The translations under genes were made by a program, and so were the position numbers. The notes under the pieces were generated by a model. It was not told the origin of the DNA. It ran no database searches and saw nothing but the letters and a program-made list of their open reading frames with translations. A stretch of 14,927 nucleotides of DNA from Candidatus Saccharimonadota bacterium (GTDB taxonomy: Bacteria > Patescibacteriota > Saccharimonadia > Saccharimonadales > Saccharimonadaceae): NCBI GenBank assembly GCA_003545655.1, contig DODJ01000084.1:1-14927 (forward strand), written 5' to 3'. Below, one piece after another: positions 1 through 7,081 of the stretch (positions are counted from its first letter, which is position 1; each line of letters begins with the position of its first letter).

Positions 1-456
1 ACGATTGTGGCGTACACCGGTATCCAGAGCAGGGCGTATGACACGGCTGTGCAAAACGATTTAGCAAATGCTGCTAAAAAAATCGAGCTGTACAAAACGA
101 ACGAGCCTGCCAATAGGTACCCCTTGGCGTCTAATGCGAGTCTTCTAGAGGCTGATTTTAGTGCAACTGTATCCGCCTACGATATCGACCCATCGACAAC
201 GCGAAACTTTATTTATTGTGCTCATAGCGACAGAAGCACGTATGCAATACTAGGCAAAAGCAAATCAGGTGCAGCCTATATCATCTCAAGCTCAGCTCCA
301 GCAGTAAGCGTGTATACAGGAACGTGGATATCCGCATCACCTGCGGCAGGAATTTGCCAGAGCGTCACTGGCGATAGTTCTGCATTGTTTTCGGCCGGAT
401 ATTACAACGCGAGCAGCAGCCCTAATGGATGGGCTGAATGGACTCATGCGAATTAA
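1..456 (+). CDS. Type IV pilin-like protein, 3' part (5' end outside window)
   Basis: The frame is open from base 1, and the first residues ([14 protein letters not shown]) look like the second half of a type IV pilin N-terminal helix, which in this family follows a GFTxxELLxVIxxIxILAAI segment. That segment would lie upstream of the window. The rest is a globular, Ser/Ala/Tyr-rich head with two cysteines about 46 residues apart (in FIYCAHS and AGICQS), a spacing that could form the disulfide that closes the pilin D-region. The protein would be an envelope-anchored pilus or pseudopilus subunit. A GTG at 7-9 could in principle start a protein, but it falls inside the helix and would remove the membrane anchor, so I read the gene as 5'-truncated by the window. 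Its TAA (454-456) interlocks with the uvrA stop on the other strand. The family call is reasonable; which pilin it is cannot be told. Confidence 0.7.
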   Translation, partial: TIVAYTGIQSRAYDTAVQNDLANAAKKIELYKTNEPANRYPLASNASLLEADFSATVSAYDIDPSTTRNFIYCAHSDRSTYAILGKSKSGAAYIISSSAPAVSVYTGTWISASPAAGICQSVTGDSSALFSAGYYNASSSPNGWAEWTHAN

Positions 457-3266
457 AGCAGTGGTTTCAAGTATTTACCCGTAAATGACTCGCTCACCTT
501 CACAATCTCTTCCGGGGTTCCGCTTGCAACAACCATTCCCCCGGCGGCACCACCCTCAGGGCCCATGTCAATAATGTGGTCGGCGGTTTTAATAACATCA
601 AGGTTATGCTCAATAATCACCATACTATTTCCGCCTTCAACAAGTTTTTGCAAAATGCCCAGTAGGCGTTTGACATCGGCGCTGTGGAGGCCGGTCGTTG
701 GTTCGTCAAGGATATAGAGGGTTTTTCCGGTTGAACGGCGTGAAAGCTCGGCAGCAAGTTTAATGCGCTGCGCTTCACCACCACTAAAAGTCGTTGCTGG
801 TTGGCCGAGGCGAATATAGCCTAGCCCTACATCAACAAGGGTATCAAGTTTACGGGCAATTGCCGGGATATTTTCAAAGAATTTCGCACCCTGCTCAACG
901 GTCATATCAAGTACATCGCTAATCGTCGCATCTTTATACTTAATTTCAAGCGCTTCTCGGTTGTAGCGTTTGCCCTTACACACGTCACAAGTAACATACA
1001 CGTCGGGTAAGAAGTGCATTTCAATTTTAATCACCCCGTCACCCTGACAATTCTCACAGCGGCCACCTTTAACATTAAAGCTAAAGCGCCCAGCTTTATA
1101 GCCACGAATATTCGCTTCGGGAGTGCCGGCAAATAGCTCACGAATGGCCGTAAAGACACCTGTATACGTTGCGGGGTTTGAACGGGGCGTTCGCCCAATA
1201 GCCGACTGGTCAATAACAATCACCTTATCAAGCTGGCCAATACCCTCAATGCTATCGTGTGCACCTGGCACCTCGTGGGCACGGTGCAACCGAGCCGAAA
1301 GTTCTTTGGCTAGAATATCGTTTACGAGCGTTGACTTACCGCTTCCGCTCACCCCGCTTACTACGGTCATCACCCCTAAAGGTACCGAGACATCAATCTT
1401 TTTAAGATTATTTTCACGAGCACCCTTAACAACAAGCGTACGATCTTTTTGAATTGCTCGGCGCTTTTTAGGTACCTCAATTTTCTCCGTGCCGCTTAAG
1501 AAATGTCCGGTAATACTATTAGGGTCTTTTGCCACTTCAGCAGGTGTACCACTCGCCACTACTTGCCCACCATTTACTCCAGCACCCGGGCCAATATCAA
1601 GCAAATAATCCGCTTGGCGAATCGTGTCTTCGTCGTGTTCTACCACAAGCACCGTGTTTCCTAAATCACGCAGGTGTTGCAATGTGGCAATCAGGCGATC
1701 GTTGTCGCGCTGGTGCAAGCCAATAGATGGCTCGTCAAGCACATACAACACCCCCTGAAGCCCCGACCCAATTTGCGTTGCCAACCGAATACGCTGCGCT
1801 TCACCGCCCGAAAGCGTATTCGCCGCCCGTGATAACTCAAGATAGCTCAGCCCCACGTTATTCATGAAGCCAAGCCGTGCTTTAATTTCTTTTAAAATTT
1901 GGCTGGCAATAAAGGCTTCTTGTTCAGTAAGCAAAAGTTTTGTGTCAAAAAGGTCAAGCGCGTCTTCTACCCCAAGCGTACAAATATCCATAATATTTAA
2001 ACCGTGAATTGTTACGGCAAGCACCACCGGCTTAAGTCGCGCACCCTTACAAGCATGACACTCGCGTTCGCGCATGAACCGCTCGATGTCTTTACGCATA
2101 AAGTCGCTGTCGGTTTCTTTGTAACGACGTTCGAGGTTAGGGATTACCCCTTCGTAGGTTGAATCATAGGCGCGCCCATCGCCCAGTGAAATGCGGTACT
2201 TTTGGTCACCTGTACCATAGAGTACTTTTTGAATTGCCTCATCGGATAATTCTTTTACCGGCACCCGCAAACTAAAGTCATGCTCTTCAGCAACGGTCGC
2301 AAGGCGTTTCATATACCACGCGTCGCTGTTGACGCGATTATATGGGCGAATCGCGCCCTCTGCAATAGTAAGGTTGGGGTTAAAGACAAGCTCTGGGTCT
2401 ACTTCAAGGCGACTTCCGAGCCCTGTACACACCGGGCACGCACCTTGCGGAGCATTAAAGCTGAAAAGGCGCGGCTCAAGTTCAGGAATTTCCTCGTTCG
2501 GGTGGTCAACACACGCGTAGCGCTGACTATAAATATACGATTCTTCTACATCAACATCCTGTACCTCAACAATACCGCCCGCGATATCAAGCGCCTGTTC
2601 AACCGATTGCGCAACCCGCGATTGAATGTCTTTCGACAACGCAATACGATCAACAACAATTTCAATAGTGTGTTTGTAATTCTTTTCAAGTTCAGGAAAT
2701 TCATCAAGCGAATACACGACGCCGTCAACCCGCGCACGAGCAAACCCTAAACGGCGATACTGTTCGGGGATATGAGCAAACTCACCTTTTTTCGCCTTTA
2801 CGATAGGCGCTAAAATGAACAGGCGCGAACCTTCGGTAAGCTTCATAACTTCATCAATAATATCTTGAGGCGTACGGCGACTTACCGGCTTTGCACACAC
2901 CGGACAGTGCGGCACCCCAATGCGAGCGTACAGCAAGCGCATGTAATCATAAATTTCCGTCACCGTCGCAACGGTAGAGCGCGGGTTACGACTGGTGGAT
3001 TTTTGGTCGATACTAATTGCTGGGCTTAGGCCATCAATTTGGTCAACATCAGGCTTTTCCATAAGCCCCAAAAATTGGCGAGCGTAACTTGAAAGGCTTT
3101 CAACGTAACGTCGCTGCCCCTCGGCGTAGATAGTGTCAAAGGCGAGGCTTGATTTGCCCGAACCGCTTAACCCGGTAATAACCACTAATTTATCACGCGG
3201 GATTTCCACGTTAATATTTTTTAAATTATGTTCGCGCGCGCCGGTAACTCGTATAACCTCTGACAT
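453..3266 (-). CDS. uvrA: UvrA, excinuclease ABC subunit A
   Basis: Damage-recognition ATPase of nucleotide excision repair; as a dimer it loads UvrB at bulky lesions. The 937 residues match the usual full length. Visible in order: Walker A 1 (GLSGSGKSS, 32-40), the UvrB-binding and insertion regions, a zinc site (C252, H255, C277, C280), ABC signature 1 (LSGGEAQR, 485-492), Walker B 1 (VLDEPS, about 509-514), Walker A 2 (GVSGSGKST, 638-646), the C-terminal zinc finger (C737, C740, C760, C763), signature 2 (FSGGEAQR, 827-834) and Walker B 2 (ILDEPT, 852-857). The ATG at 3264-3266 is chosen because [15 protein letters not shown] aligns with the family N-terminus. Two departures: the first zinc module starts C-x2-H rather than C-x2-C, and signature 2 has Phe where Leu is usual. 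uvrB is not adjacent. A -10 box lies 9 nt before the ATG. Confidence 0.98.
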   Translation of the reverse strand: MSEVIRVTGAREHNLKNINVEIPRDKLVVITGLSGSGKSSLAFDTIYAEGQRRYVESLSSYARQFLGLMEKPDVDQIDGLSPAISIDQKSTSRNPRSTVATVTEIYDYMRLLYARIGVPHCPVCAKPVSRRTPQDIIDEVMKLTEGSRLFILAPIVKAKKGEFAHIPEQYRRLGFARARVDGVVYSLDEFPELEKNYKHTIEIVVDRIALSKDIQSRVAQSVEQALDIAGGIVEVQDVDVEESYIYSQRYACVDHPNEEIPELEPRLFSFNAPQGACPVCTGLGSRLEVDPELVFNPNLTIAEGAIRPYNRVNSDAWYMKRLATVAEEHDFSLRVPVKELSDEAIQKVLYGTGDQKYRISLGDGRAYDSTYEGVIPNLERRYKETDSDFMRKDIERFMRERECHACKGARLKPVVLAVTIHGLNIMDICTLGVEDALDLFDTKLLLTEQEAFIASQILKEIKARLGFMNNVGLSYLELSRAANTLSGGEAQRIRLATQIGSGLQGVLYVLDEPSIGLHQRDNDRLIATLQHLRDLGNTVLVVEHDEDTIRQADYLLDIGPGAGVNGGQVVASGTPAEVAKDPNSITGHFLSGTEKIEVPKKRRAIQKDRTLVVKGARENNLKKIDVSVPLGVMTVVSGVSGSGKSTLVNDILAKELSARLHRAHEVPGAHDSIEGIGQLDKVIVIDQSAIGRTPRSNPATYTGVFTAIRELFAGTPEANIRGYKAGRFSFNVKGGRCENCQGDGVIKIEMHFLPDVYVTCDVCKGKRYNREALEIKYKDATISDVLDMTVEQGAKFFENIPAIARKLDTLVDVGLGYIRLGQPATTFSGGEAQRIKLAAELSRRSTGKTLYILDEPTTGLHSADVKRLLGILQKLVEGGNSMVIIEHNLDVIKTADHIIDMGPEGGAAGGMVVASGTPEEIVKVSESFTGKYLKPLL

Positions 3267-3275
3267 AGCCGTTTA

Positions 3276-3304
3276 ATTATACATTTATTTAAGAAGTTTT
3301 TCCA
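3276..3304 (-). promoter_or_regulatory. uvrA promoter, nearly leaderless
   Basis: Minus-strand TATAAT at 3276-3281 and TGGAAA (4 of 6 to TTGACA) at 3299-3304, spaced 17 bp. The -10 box ends 9 nt before the uvrA ATG, so a start 6-8 nt downstream would leave at most about 3 nt of leader. There is no room for a Shine-Dalgarno. Confidence 0.6.
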
Positions 3305-3330
3305 CACCCCTATACCTATTCCCCTCATGC

Positions 3331-3359
3331 TTGCCTTTAGCTAACAGAGGTGGTATTAT
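3331..3359 (+). promoter_or_regulatory. Promoter of the small membrane protein gene
   Basis: TTGCCT (3331-3336), a 17-bp spacer, and TATTAT (3354-3359) preceded by TGG, an extended -10 element. The predicted start is near 3366, giving a leader of about 22 nt before the ATG at 3388. It lies back to back with the uvrA promoter. Confidence 0.6.
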
Positions 3360-3387
3360 ATAGCACAACAAAAGCGGAAAATTGCAA

Positions 3388-3654
3388 ATGCGGAAGTTTA
3401 TCATCACCACCTGCCTTATTCTCTCGGGAGTTCTTATTCTCGACAGCTTTAATTTTGTCCACTCACTTGTGATGTTCGTACTTGTCGGGGTTATTCCGGG
3501 CACCAACACTGCAATCAGCGCTGATCAAATGCTCGTTCTCGTTGCCATTCTTCTTGGATTTATCTTCGGTCGCCTTGTAAACGGTGCTATCGTAAAAATT
3601 ACTCACCAAGTGGCACAACACTCTCAGCCCAAAGCTGCAACTCTTGTAAAATAA
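3388..3654 (+). CDS. Small two-helix membrane protein, unknown function
   Basis: An 88-residue protein I do not recognise. It has two hydrophobic segments, about residues 4-36 (long enough to include a hairpin or extended helix) and 48-66, joined by a short polar loop (GTNTAISADQ), with a soluble basic tail containing His and Gln. It would sit in the cytoplasmic membrane. I chose the ATG at 3388-3390; a TTG two codons earlier is open but adds nothing. The leader has only a weak purine stretch (GCGGAAAA). The gene has its own promoter about 30 bp upstream, runs opposite to both neighbours, and its last 56 bp are antisense to the end of the sbcB coding region. The size, hydrophobic pattern and promoter support a real gene; the function is open. 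Confidence 0.65.
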   Translation: MRKFIITTCLILSGVLILDSFNFVHSLVMFVLVGVIPGTNTAISADQMLVLVAILLGFIFGRLVNGAIVKITHQVAQHSQPKAATLVK

Positions 3655-5017
3655 ATTCTTTTGAATCATCGCCGGCATGCTTGGTCGCAAGTTCTTGCAG
3701 ACGCTTTACAAACCCAGGTAGCTGCGCCTGAATACGGGCAGCACGCCACGACTCCCAAGTCACGGCCTCGTCTTCCGCAAGACTCGTAGGGTAATTACGC
3801 GCCTTGTAATGAAGTAACAACGCATTAAGCCGTTCATCAATAAATTCAGGGTGAAGGTCGGCCAGTTCATTTGCTGAAGCCTGGCGCACCTTTGCACTCC
3901 GTAGCCTATCGGTATCCGGAACAAACCCTTCATACAGCTGGCCCTCTGGGTCAATTTCTTTTGCAAATTCTGGGCGGCTTTCAAAGGCAGTTCTAATATT
4001 TTCAGCAAAGCTCGGGTTGGCAAGAAGCACCGCACGGTGGCGTGCAATAGTTTCTTCATCAAGCCCTATACGCGCCCAGCCGTCTTCACGCTCTAACACC
4101 CCCAAAGGGGCTACTGCCGGTGCCCTATTTAGTTGCAGTTCTTTAACGGGTACTTTTTGAAAGCCCTCTGCTTGGCGCGCTTCCCAGGTGGCAAATAATA
4201 GCTCAGCAAGCTCTTTCGGTGATTTTGAAATAAACGGCATAGGGTCATATCGTAAGTCATATGCCACCACCGCCCCGTTGCGACCTGTTGTTAACGGAAA
4301 TGCCACGGTCGCCTTATGATACGCCGCGTCGTATCGCCCGCTTACGTATACGAAGGGTGTTTTATCTTCAAGGTTCACTAGTGAAGCAACCTGCTTTTTA
4401 TCTTTATACTTAAAAAGGTGCGCATAAAGTTGCGGCTGTTTCTCTTGAATAAGTTTCGTTACCGCAATAAGCGCCTCTACGTCACTCAGTGCATCGTGCG
4501 CTTTGAAATGGTCAATGCCATTTAATTTTGTAAGCAGTTCAAGACGGTTGGTTTCCTTACCATCAACGACTGGCCACTCAATACCCGCCGGGCGAAGCGC
4601 GCGCGTCATACGCACAACATCAAGCATATCCCAACGGCCTCGACCATCGCGCCATGCCCATTCATACGGGTCGTTAAAGGTGCGCCAAAACAAAGCACGG
4701 ATAAATTCATCATCAAACCGAATGTTATTAAACCCAACCGTAATGGTATCTTCGGTAAATACTTCTTCGATAAGAATACGGGCGAACTCTGCCTCGGTAT
4801 AGCCGTCTGCCTGGGTTTGCTGCGGAGTAATCCCGGTCACCATTAAGGCGTCGGGGCTTGGCAATGTATCATCATTTAGTTTTACAAGTATGTTATACGG
4901 CTCGCCAATTGGCTTGAAATCAAGGGTGGTGCGCTGGCCAGCGAATTGCATAATGCGGTCTTGCCGAGGATTAAGCCCGGAAGTCTCAAGGTCGTAGAAG
5001 AAAAATGTCTGTGGCAT
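3599..5017 (-). CDS. sbcB: Exodeoxyribonuclease I (SbcB/ExoI)
   Basis: A 3'-to-5' single-strand DNA exonuclease used in recombination, mismatch repair and clean-up of ssDNA ends. Its 472 residues match the roughly 475 of E. coli ExoI and it appears collinear throughout, from memory of that protein. The DEDDh active site is complete: D9 and E11 (YDLET), D102 (NNIRFDDEF), H174 and D179 (KAHDALSDV). Family blocks such as MVTGITPQ (59-66), RWDMLDVVR (128-136), the SH3-like middle (VYVSG, 223-227) and the C-terminal helical block (LLLHYKARNYP) are all present. The ATG at 5015-5017 fits the family N-terminus and lies 7 nt after a TATAAT. The family is best known from Gammaproteobacteria, so its presence here suggests old lateral transfer (inference). 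The 3' end overlaps the small membrane protein gene. Confidence 0.95.
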   Translation of the reverse strand: MPQTFFFYDLETSGLNPRQDRIMQFAGQRTTLDFKPIGEPYNILVKLNDDTLPSPDALMVTGITPQQTQADGYTEAEFARILIEEVFTEDTITVGFNNIRFDDEFIRALFWRTFNDPYEWAWRDGRGRWDMLDVVRMTRALRPAGIEWPVVDGKETNRLELLTKLNGIDHFKAHDALSDVEALIAVTKLIQEKQPQLYAHLFKYKDKKQVASLVNLEDKTPFVYVSGRYDAAYHKATVAFPLTTGRNGAVVAYDLRYDPMPFISKSPKELAELLFATWEARQAEGFQKVPVKELQLNRAPAVAPLGVLEREDGWARIGLDEETIARHRAVLLANPSFAENIRTAFESRPEFAKEIDPEGQLYEGFVPDTDRLRSAKVRQASANELADLHPEFIDERLNALLLHYKARNYPTSLAEDEAVTWESWRAARIQAQLPGFVKRLQELATKHAGDDSKEFILQELQLWAESVVPLGE

Positions 5018-5024
5018 ACACTTT

Positions 5025-5030
5025 ATTATA
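5025..5030 (-). promoter_or_regulatory. sbcB -10 box, leaderless start
   Basis: Minus-strand TATAAT followed by 7 nt (AAAGTGT) and then the sbcB ATG, so the expected start site falls at or next to the A of ATG. No good -35 is visible (AAAACA at 17-bp spacing is weak). The box lies just downstream of the terminator at 5064-5086, so sbcB would be transcribed on its own. Confidence 0.55.
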
Positions 5031-5063
5031 CGGGTTAATTATGAGATTGTTTTTAAACCAAAT

Positions 5064-5086
5064 AAAAAATCACCCGTATTGGGTGA
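5064..5086 (-). terminator. Intrinsic terminator of the 5063-5573 transcript
   Basis: On the minus strand TCACCC-AATAC-GGGTGA forms a 6-bp stem with a 5-nt loop (5070-5086), followed by six T (5069-5064), an A and three more T. The order of hairpin and T-run is right only for the minus strand. Confidence 0.75.
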
Positions 5087-5093
5087 AAAATAA

Positions 5094-5110
5094 GACAAAC
5101 TGGATAAAGA
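5094..5110. repeat. 17-bp inverted repeat, arm A
   Basis: GACAAACTGGATAAAGA on the plus strand; the exact reverse complement lies at 5518-5534. An ATGC just inside (5112-5115) can also pair with GCAT at 5508-5511 after a small bulge. It lies between the terminator and the body of the candidate RNA, as expected for an end-closing helix. Confidence 0.9.
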
Positions 5111-5270
5111 AATGCGCCAACGAGGGCGAGAATAGTTGACCGTCCTGAGGAGGGTACGCCAAAACTATTCTCGCCCCCGAAGGGCCTGAGTGAGTCGGGG
5201 GGATGTGGCTCACTCAGCGTAGATACATAGTCACCGTCCTTTCAGAAAGGTGCTTCGCAGTGAGGCCGGC

Positions 5271-5360
5271 TCAGGCGGAGCCCGCGGCCTCGATGCCGAC
5301 GGCGGTGACGACGATGATCTTCTTGTGGGAGGTGGTGCTGATCTTCTTCGGAGGGCTCAT
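5271..5360 (-). CDS. Possible 29-aa peptide, third of three linked mini-frames
   Basis: The ATG at 5358-5360 overlaps the stop of the preceding mini-frame as ATGA. The product would be a Lys- and Val/Ile-rich peptide beginning MSPPKKISTTSHKK and ending EAAGSA. Codons end almost entirely in C or G, unlike the neighbours. A purine stretch (AAAGAGAG) lies 6 nt before the ATG. Against coding: the frame's 3' end, including the stop, falls in a strong RNA hairpin (5262-5291) that would by itself explain the GC bias. I do not recognise the peptide. Confidence 0.3.
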   Translation of the reverse strand: MSPPKKISTTSHKKIIVVTAVGIEAAGSA

Positions 5361-5395
5361 TTGATACTCTCTTTCTTACCCCTGGGGGCGATCAT
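5357..5395 (-). CDS. Possible 12-aa peptide, second of three linked mini-frames
   Basis: Encodes MIAPRGKKESIK. It starts at an ATGA shared with the stop of the frame before it and ends at an ATGA shared with the start of the frame after it. It has no Shine-Dalgarno of its own, so translation would depend on coupling. Too short to judge by composition. Confidence 0.2.
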   Translation of the reverse strand: MIAPRGKKESIK

Positions 5396-5430
5396 GACGA
5401 CACTACTCTTCTTGAGTATAGGCGTGCCAT
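5392..5430 (-). CDS. Possible 12-aa peptide, first of three linked mini-frames
   Basis: Encodes MARLYSRRVVSS. Its ATG (5428-5430) follows AGGAGG (minus strand, 5435-5440) at a 4-nt spacing, the most complete Shine-Dalgarno match I noticed in the window, though slightly close. Its stop overlaps the next start as ATGA. The start codon lies in a predicted RNA helix (5424-5431/5396-5403), so the frame could also be chance within a structured RNA. Confidence 0.25.
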   Translation of the reverse strand: MARLYSRRVVSS

Positions 5431-5517
5431 CGTTCCTCCTACAGCCATTCACTGCAGGCACCCTGCCGCTACTATATGTAGTGGTTCGGTGTCTACAGTG
5501 ATACACTGCATGAATTC

Positions 5518-5534
5518 TCTTTATCCAGTTTGTC
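5518..5534. repeat. 17-bp inverted repeat, arm B
   Basis: Exact reverse complement of 5094-5110, starting about 40 nt after the predicted transcript start. The bases just outside the two arms (AAAAATAA and AATGAACT) show no convincing target-site duplication, so I favour an RNA helix over transposon ends. Confidence 0.9.
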
Positions 5535-5579
5535 AATGAACTCTTCAACAGCACATGGCTATTTCGTAGCTATTTTTTA

Positions 5580-5608
5580 ATTATAGCAAATTATTGACTT
5601 TTTGTCAA
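5580..5608 (-). promoter_or_regulatory. Perfect consensus promoter of the structured transcript
   Basis: Minus-strand TTGACA (5603-5608), a 17-bp spacer, and TATAAT (5580-5585) preceded by TGC, an extended -10. It matches the housekeeping sigma consensus at all 12 hexamer positions; the predicted start is near 5573. It begins 12 bp after the obg stop codon. Confidence 0.85.
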
Positions 5609-5610
5609 TA
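5592..5610. promoter_or_regulatory. 19-bp palindrome over the -35 box
   Basis: TATTGAC-5-GTCAATA: perfect 7-bp arms around a TTTTT/AAAAA centre. One arm contains most of the -35 hexamer of the structured-RNA promoter. It could be an operator or a weak A/T-rich terminator for obg. Confidence 0.45.
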
Positions 5611-5620
5611 TATATTTTTA

Positions 5621-6922
<1,302 letters not shown>

Positions 6923-6924
6923 TT

Positions 6925-6952
6925 ATTATATCACATTTACCCCTGTTTTCAT
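6925..6952 (-). promoter_or_regulatory. obg promoter, leaderless
   Basis: Minus-strand TATAAT (6925-6930) preceded by TGA, an extended -10, with ATGAAA (4 of 6) at 6947-6952 and a 16-bp spacer. Only 8 nt of A/T separate the -10 from the obg ATG, with no Shine-Dalgarno. Confidence 0.6.
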
Positions 6953-7032
6953 AGTGGTGCATCGCGCTTATTTTTAGGATATACGTGACGTATATAAACT
7001 TTATATGTATTTTATATGTTTCAAGAATACAC

Positions 7033-7066
7033 AAAAAACCGCAAGGCTTTTACTCCTTGCGGTTTT
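7033..7066 (-). terminator. Intrinsic terminator after the LysM-CHAP gene
   Basis: A 12-bp perfect stem (7035-7046 with 7055-7066, core CCGCAAGG/CCTTGCGG) with an 8-nt loop. On the minus strand it is followed by a T-run (complement of A at 7033-7038, partly in the stem). It lies 16 bp after the CHAP gene stop and before the obg promoter. Confidence 0.9.
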
Positions 7067-7081
7067 GATCAACAGTGATTA

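Larger units (their letters stand above)
5063..5573 (-). ncRNA. Candidate structured non-coding RNA, about 510 nt, unknown family
   Basis: This is the content of the 600-bp gap between sbcB and obg. The unit has its own consensus promoter and terminator. Its two ends are complementary: 5518-5534 pairs with 5094-5110 over 17 bp without mismatch. Inside lie many helices, written as paired positions: 5496-5500/5504-5508, 5454-5458/5462-5466, 5424-5431/5396-5403 extended by 5414-5418/5404-5408, 5303-5309/5230-5236, 5286-5291/5262-5267 stacked on 5278-5282/5268-5272, 5246-5250/5238-5242, 5209-5217/5186-5194 (9 bp) and 5163-5176/5124-5137 (14 bp). Bases 5231-5310 hold 55 G or C of 80, clearly above the neighbouring genes. 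I looked for tmRNA, RNase P, SRP and 6S hallmarks and saw none. It could be a divergent known family or an mRNA for small peptides; the structure and unit boundaries are the evidence. Confidence 0.7.

Noticed and set aside
3382..3387. TTG start for the small membrane protein
   Set aside because: An ATG follows two codons later and no ribosome site favours TTG.
5250..5501. 83-aa plus-strand frame in the gap
   Set aside because: No plus-strand promoter or ribosome site; Gly/Asp-rich start is a reflection of the GC-rich hairpins of the minus-strand RNA.
5094..5534. MITE or insertion element with 17-bp terminal inverted repeats
   Set aside because: No target-site duplication, no transposase, and the promoter and terminator lie just outside the arms, which fits a transcript better.
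5094..5534. Group I or group II intron
   Set aside because: No recognisable domain V hairpin or P/Q/R/S core, and no interrupted gene on either side.
5357..5554. 65-aa minus-strand frame starting at GTG
   Set aside because: No Shine-Dalgarno before the GTG, low-complexity Arg/Ser/Thr product, and it runs through the 17-bp arm and several hairpins, so it is probably chance.
5063..5573. tmRNA, RNase P RNA, SRP RNA or 6S RNA in the sbcB-obg gap
   Set aside because: No tRNA-like T-arm or CCA end, no GAGGAAAGTCC/ACAGAA-type RNase P core, no SRP tetraloop domain and no single long 6S bubble could be found by eye. A covariance search could still overturn this.
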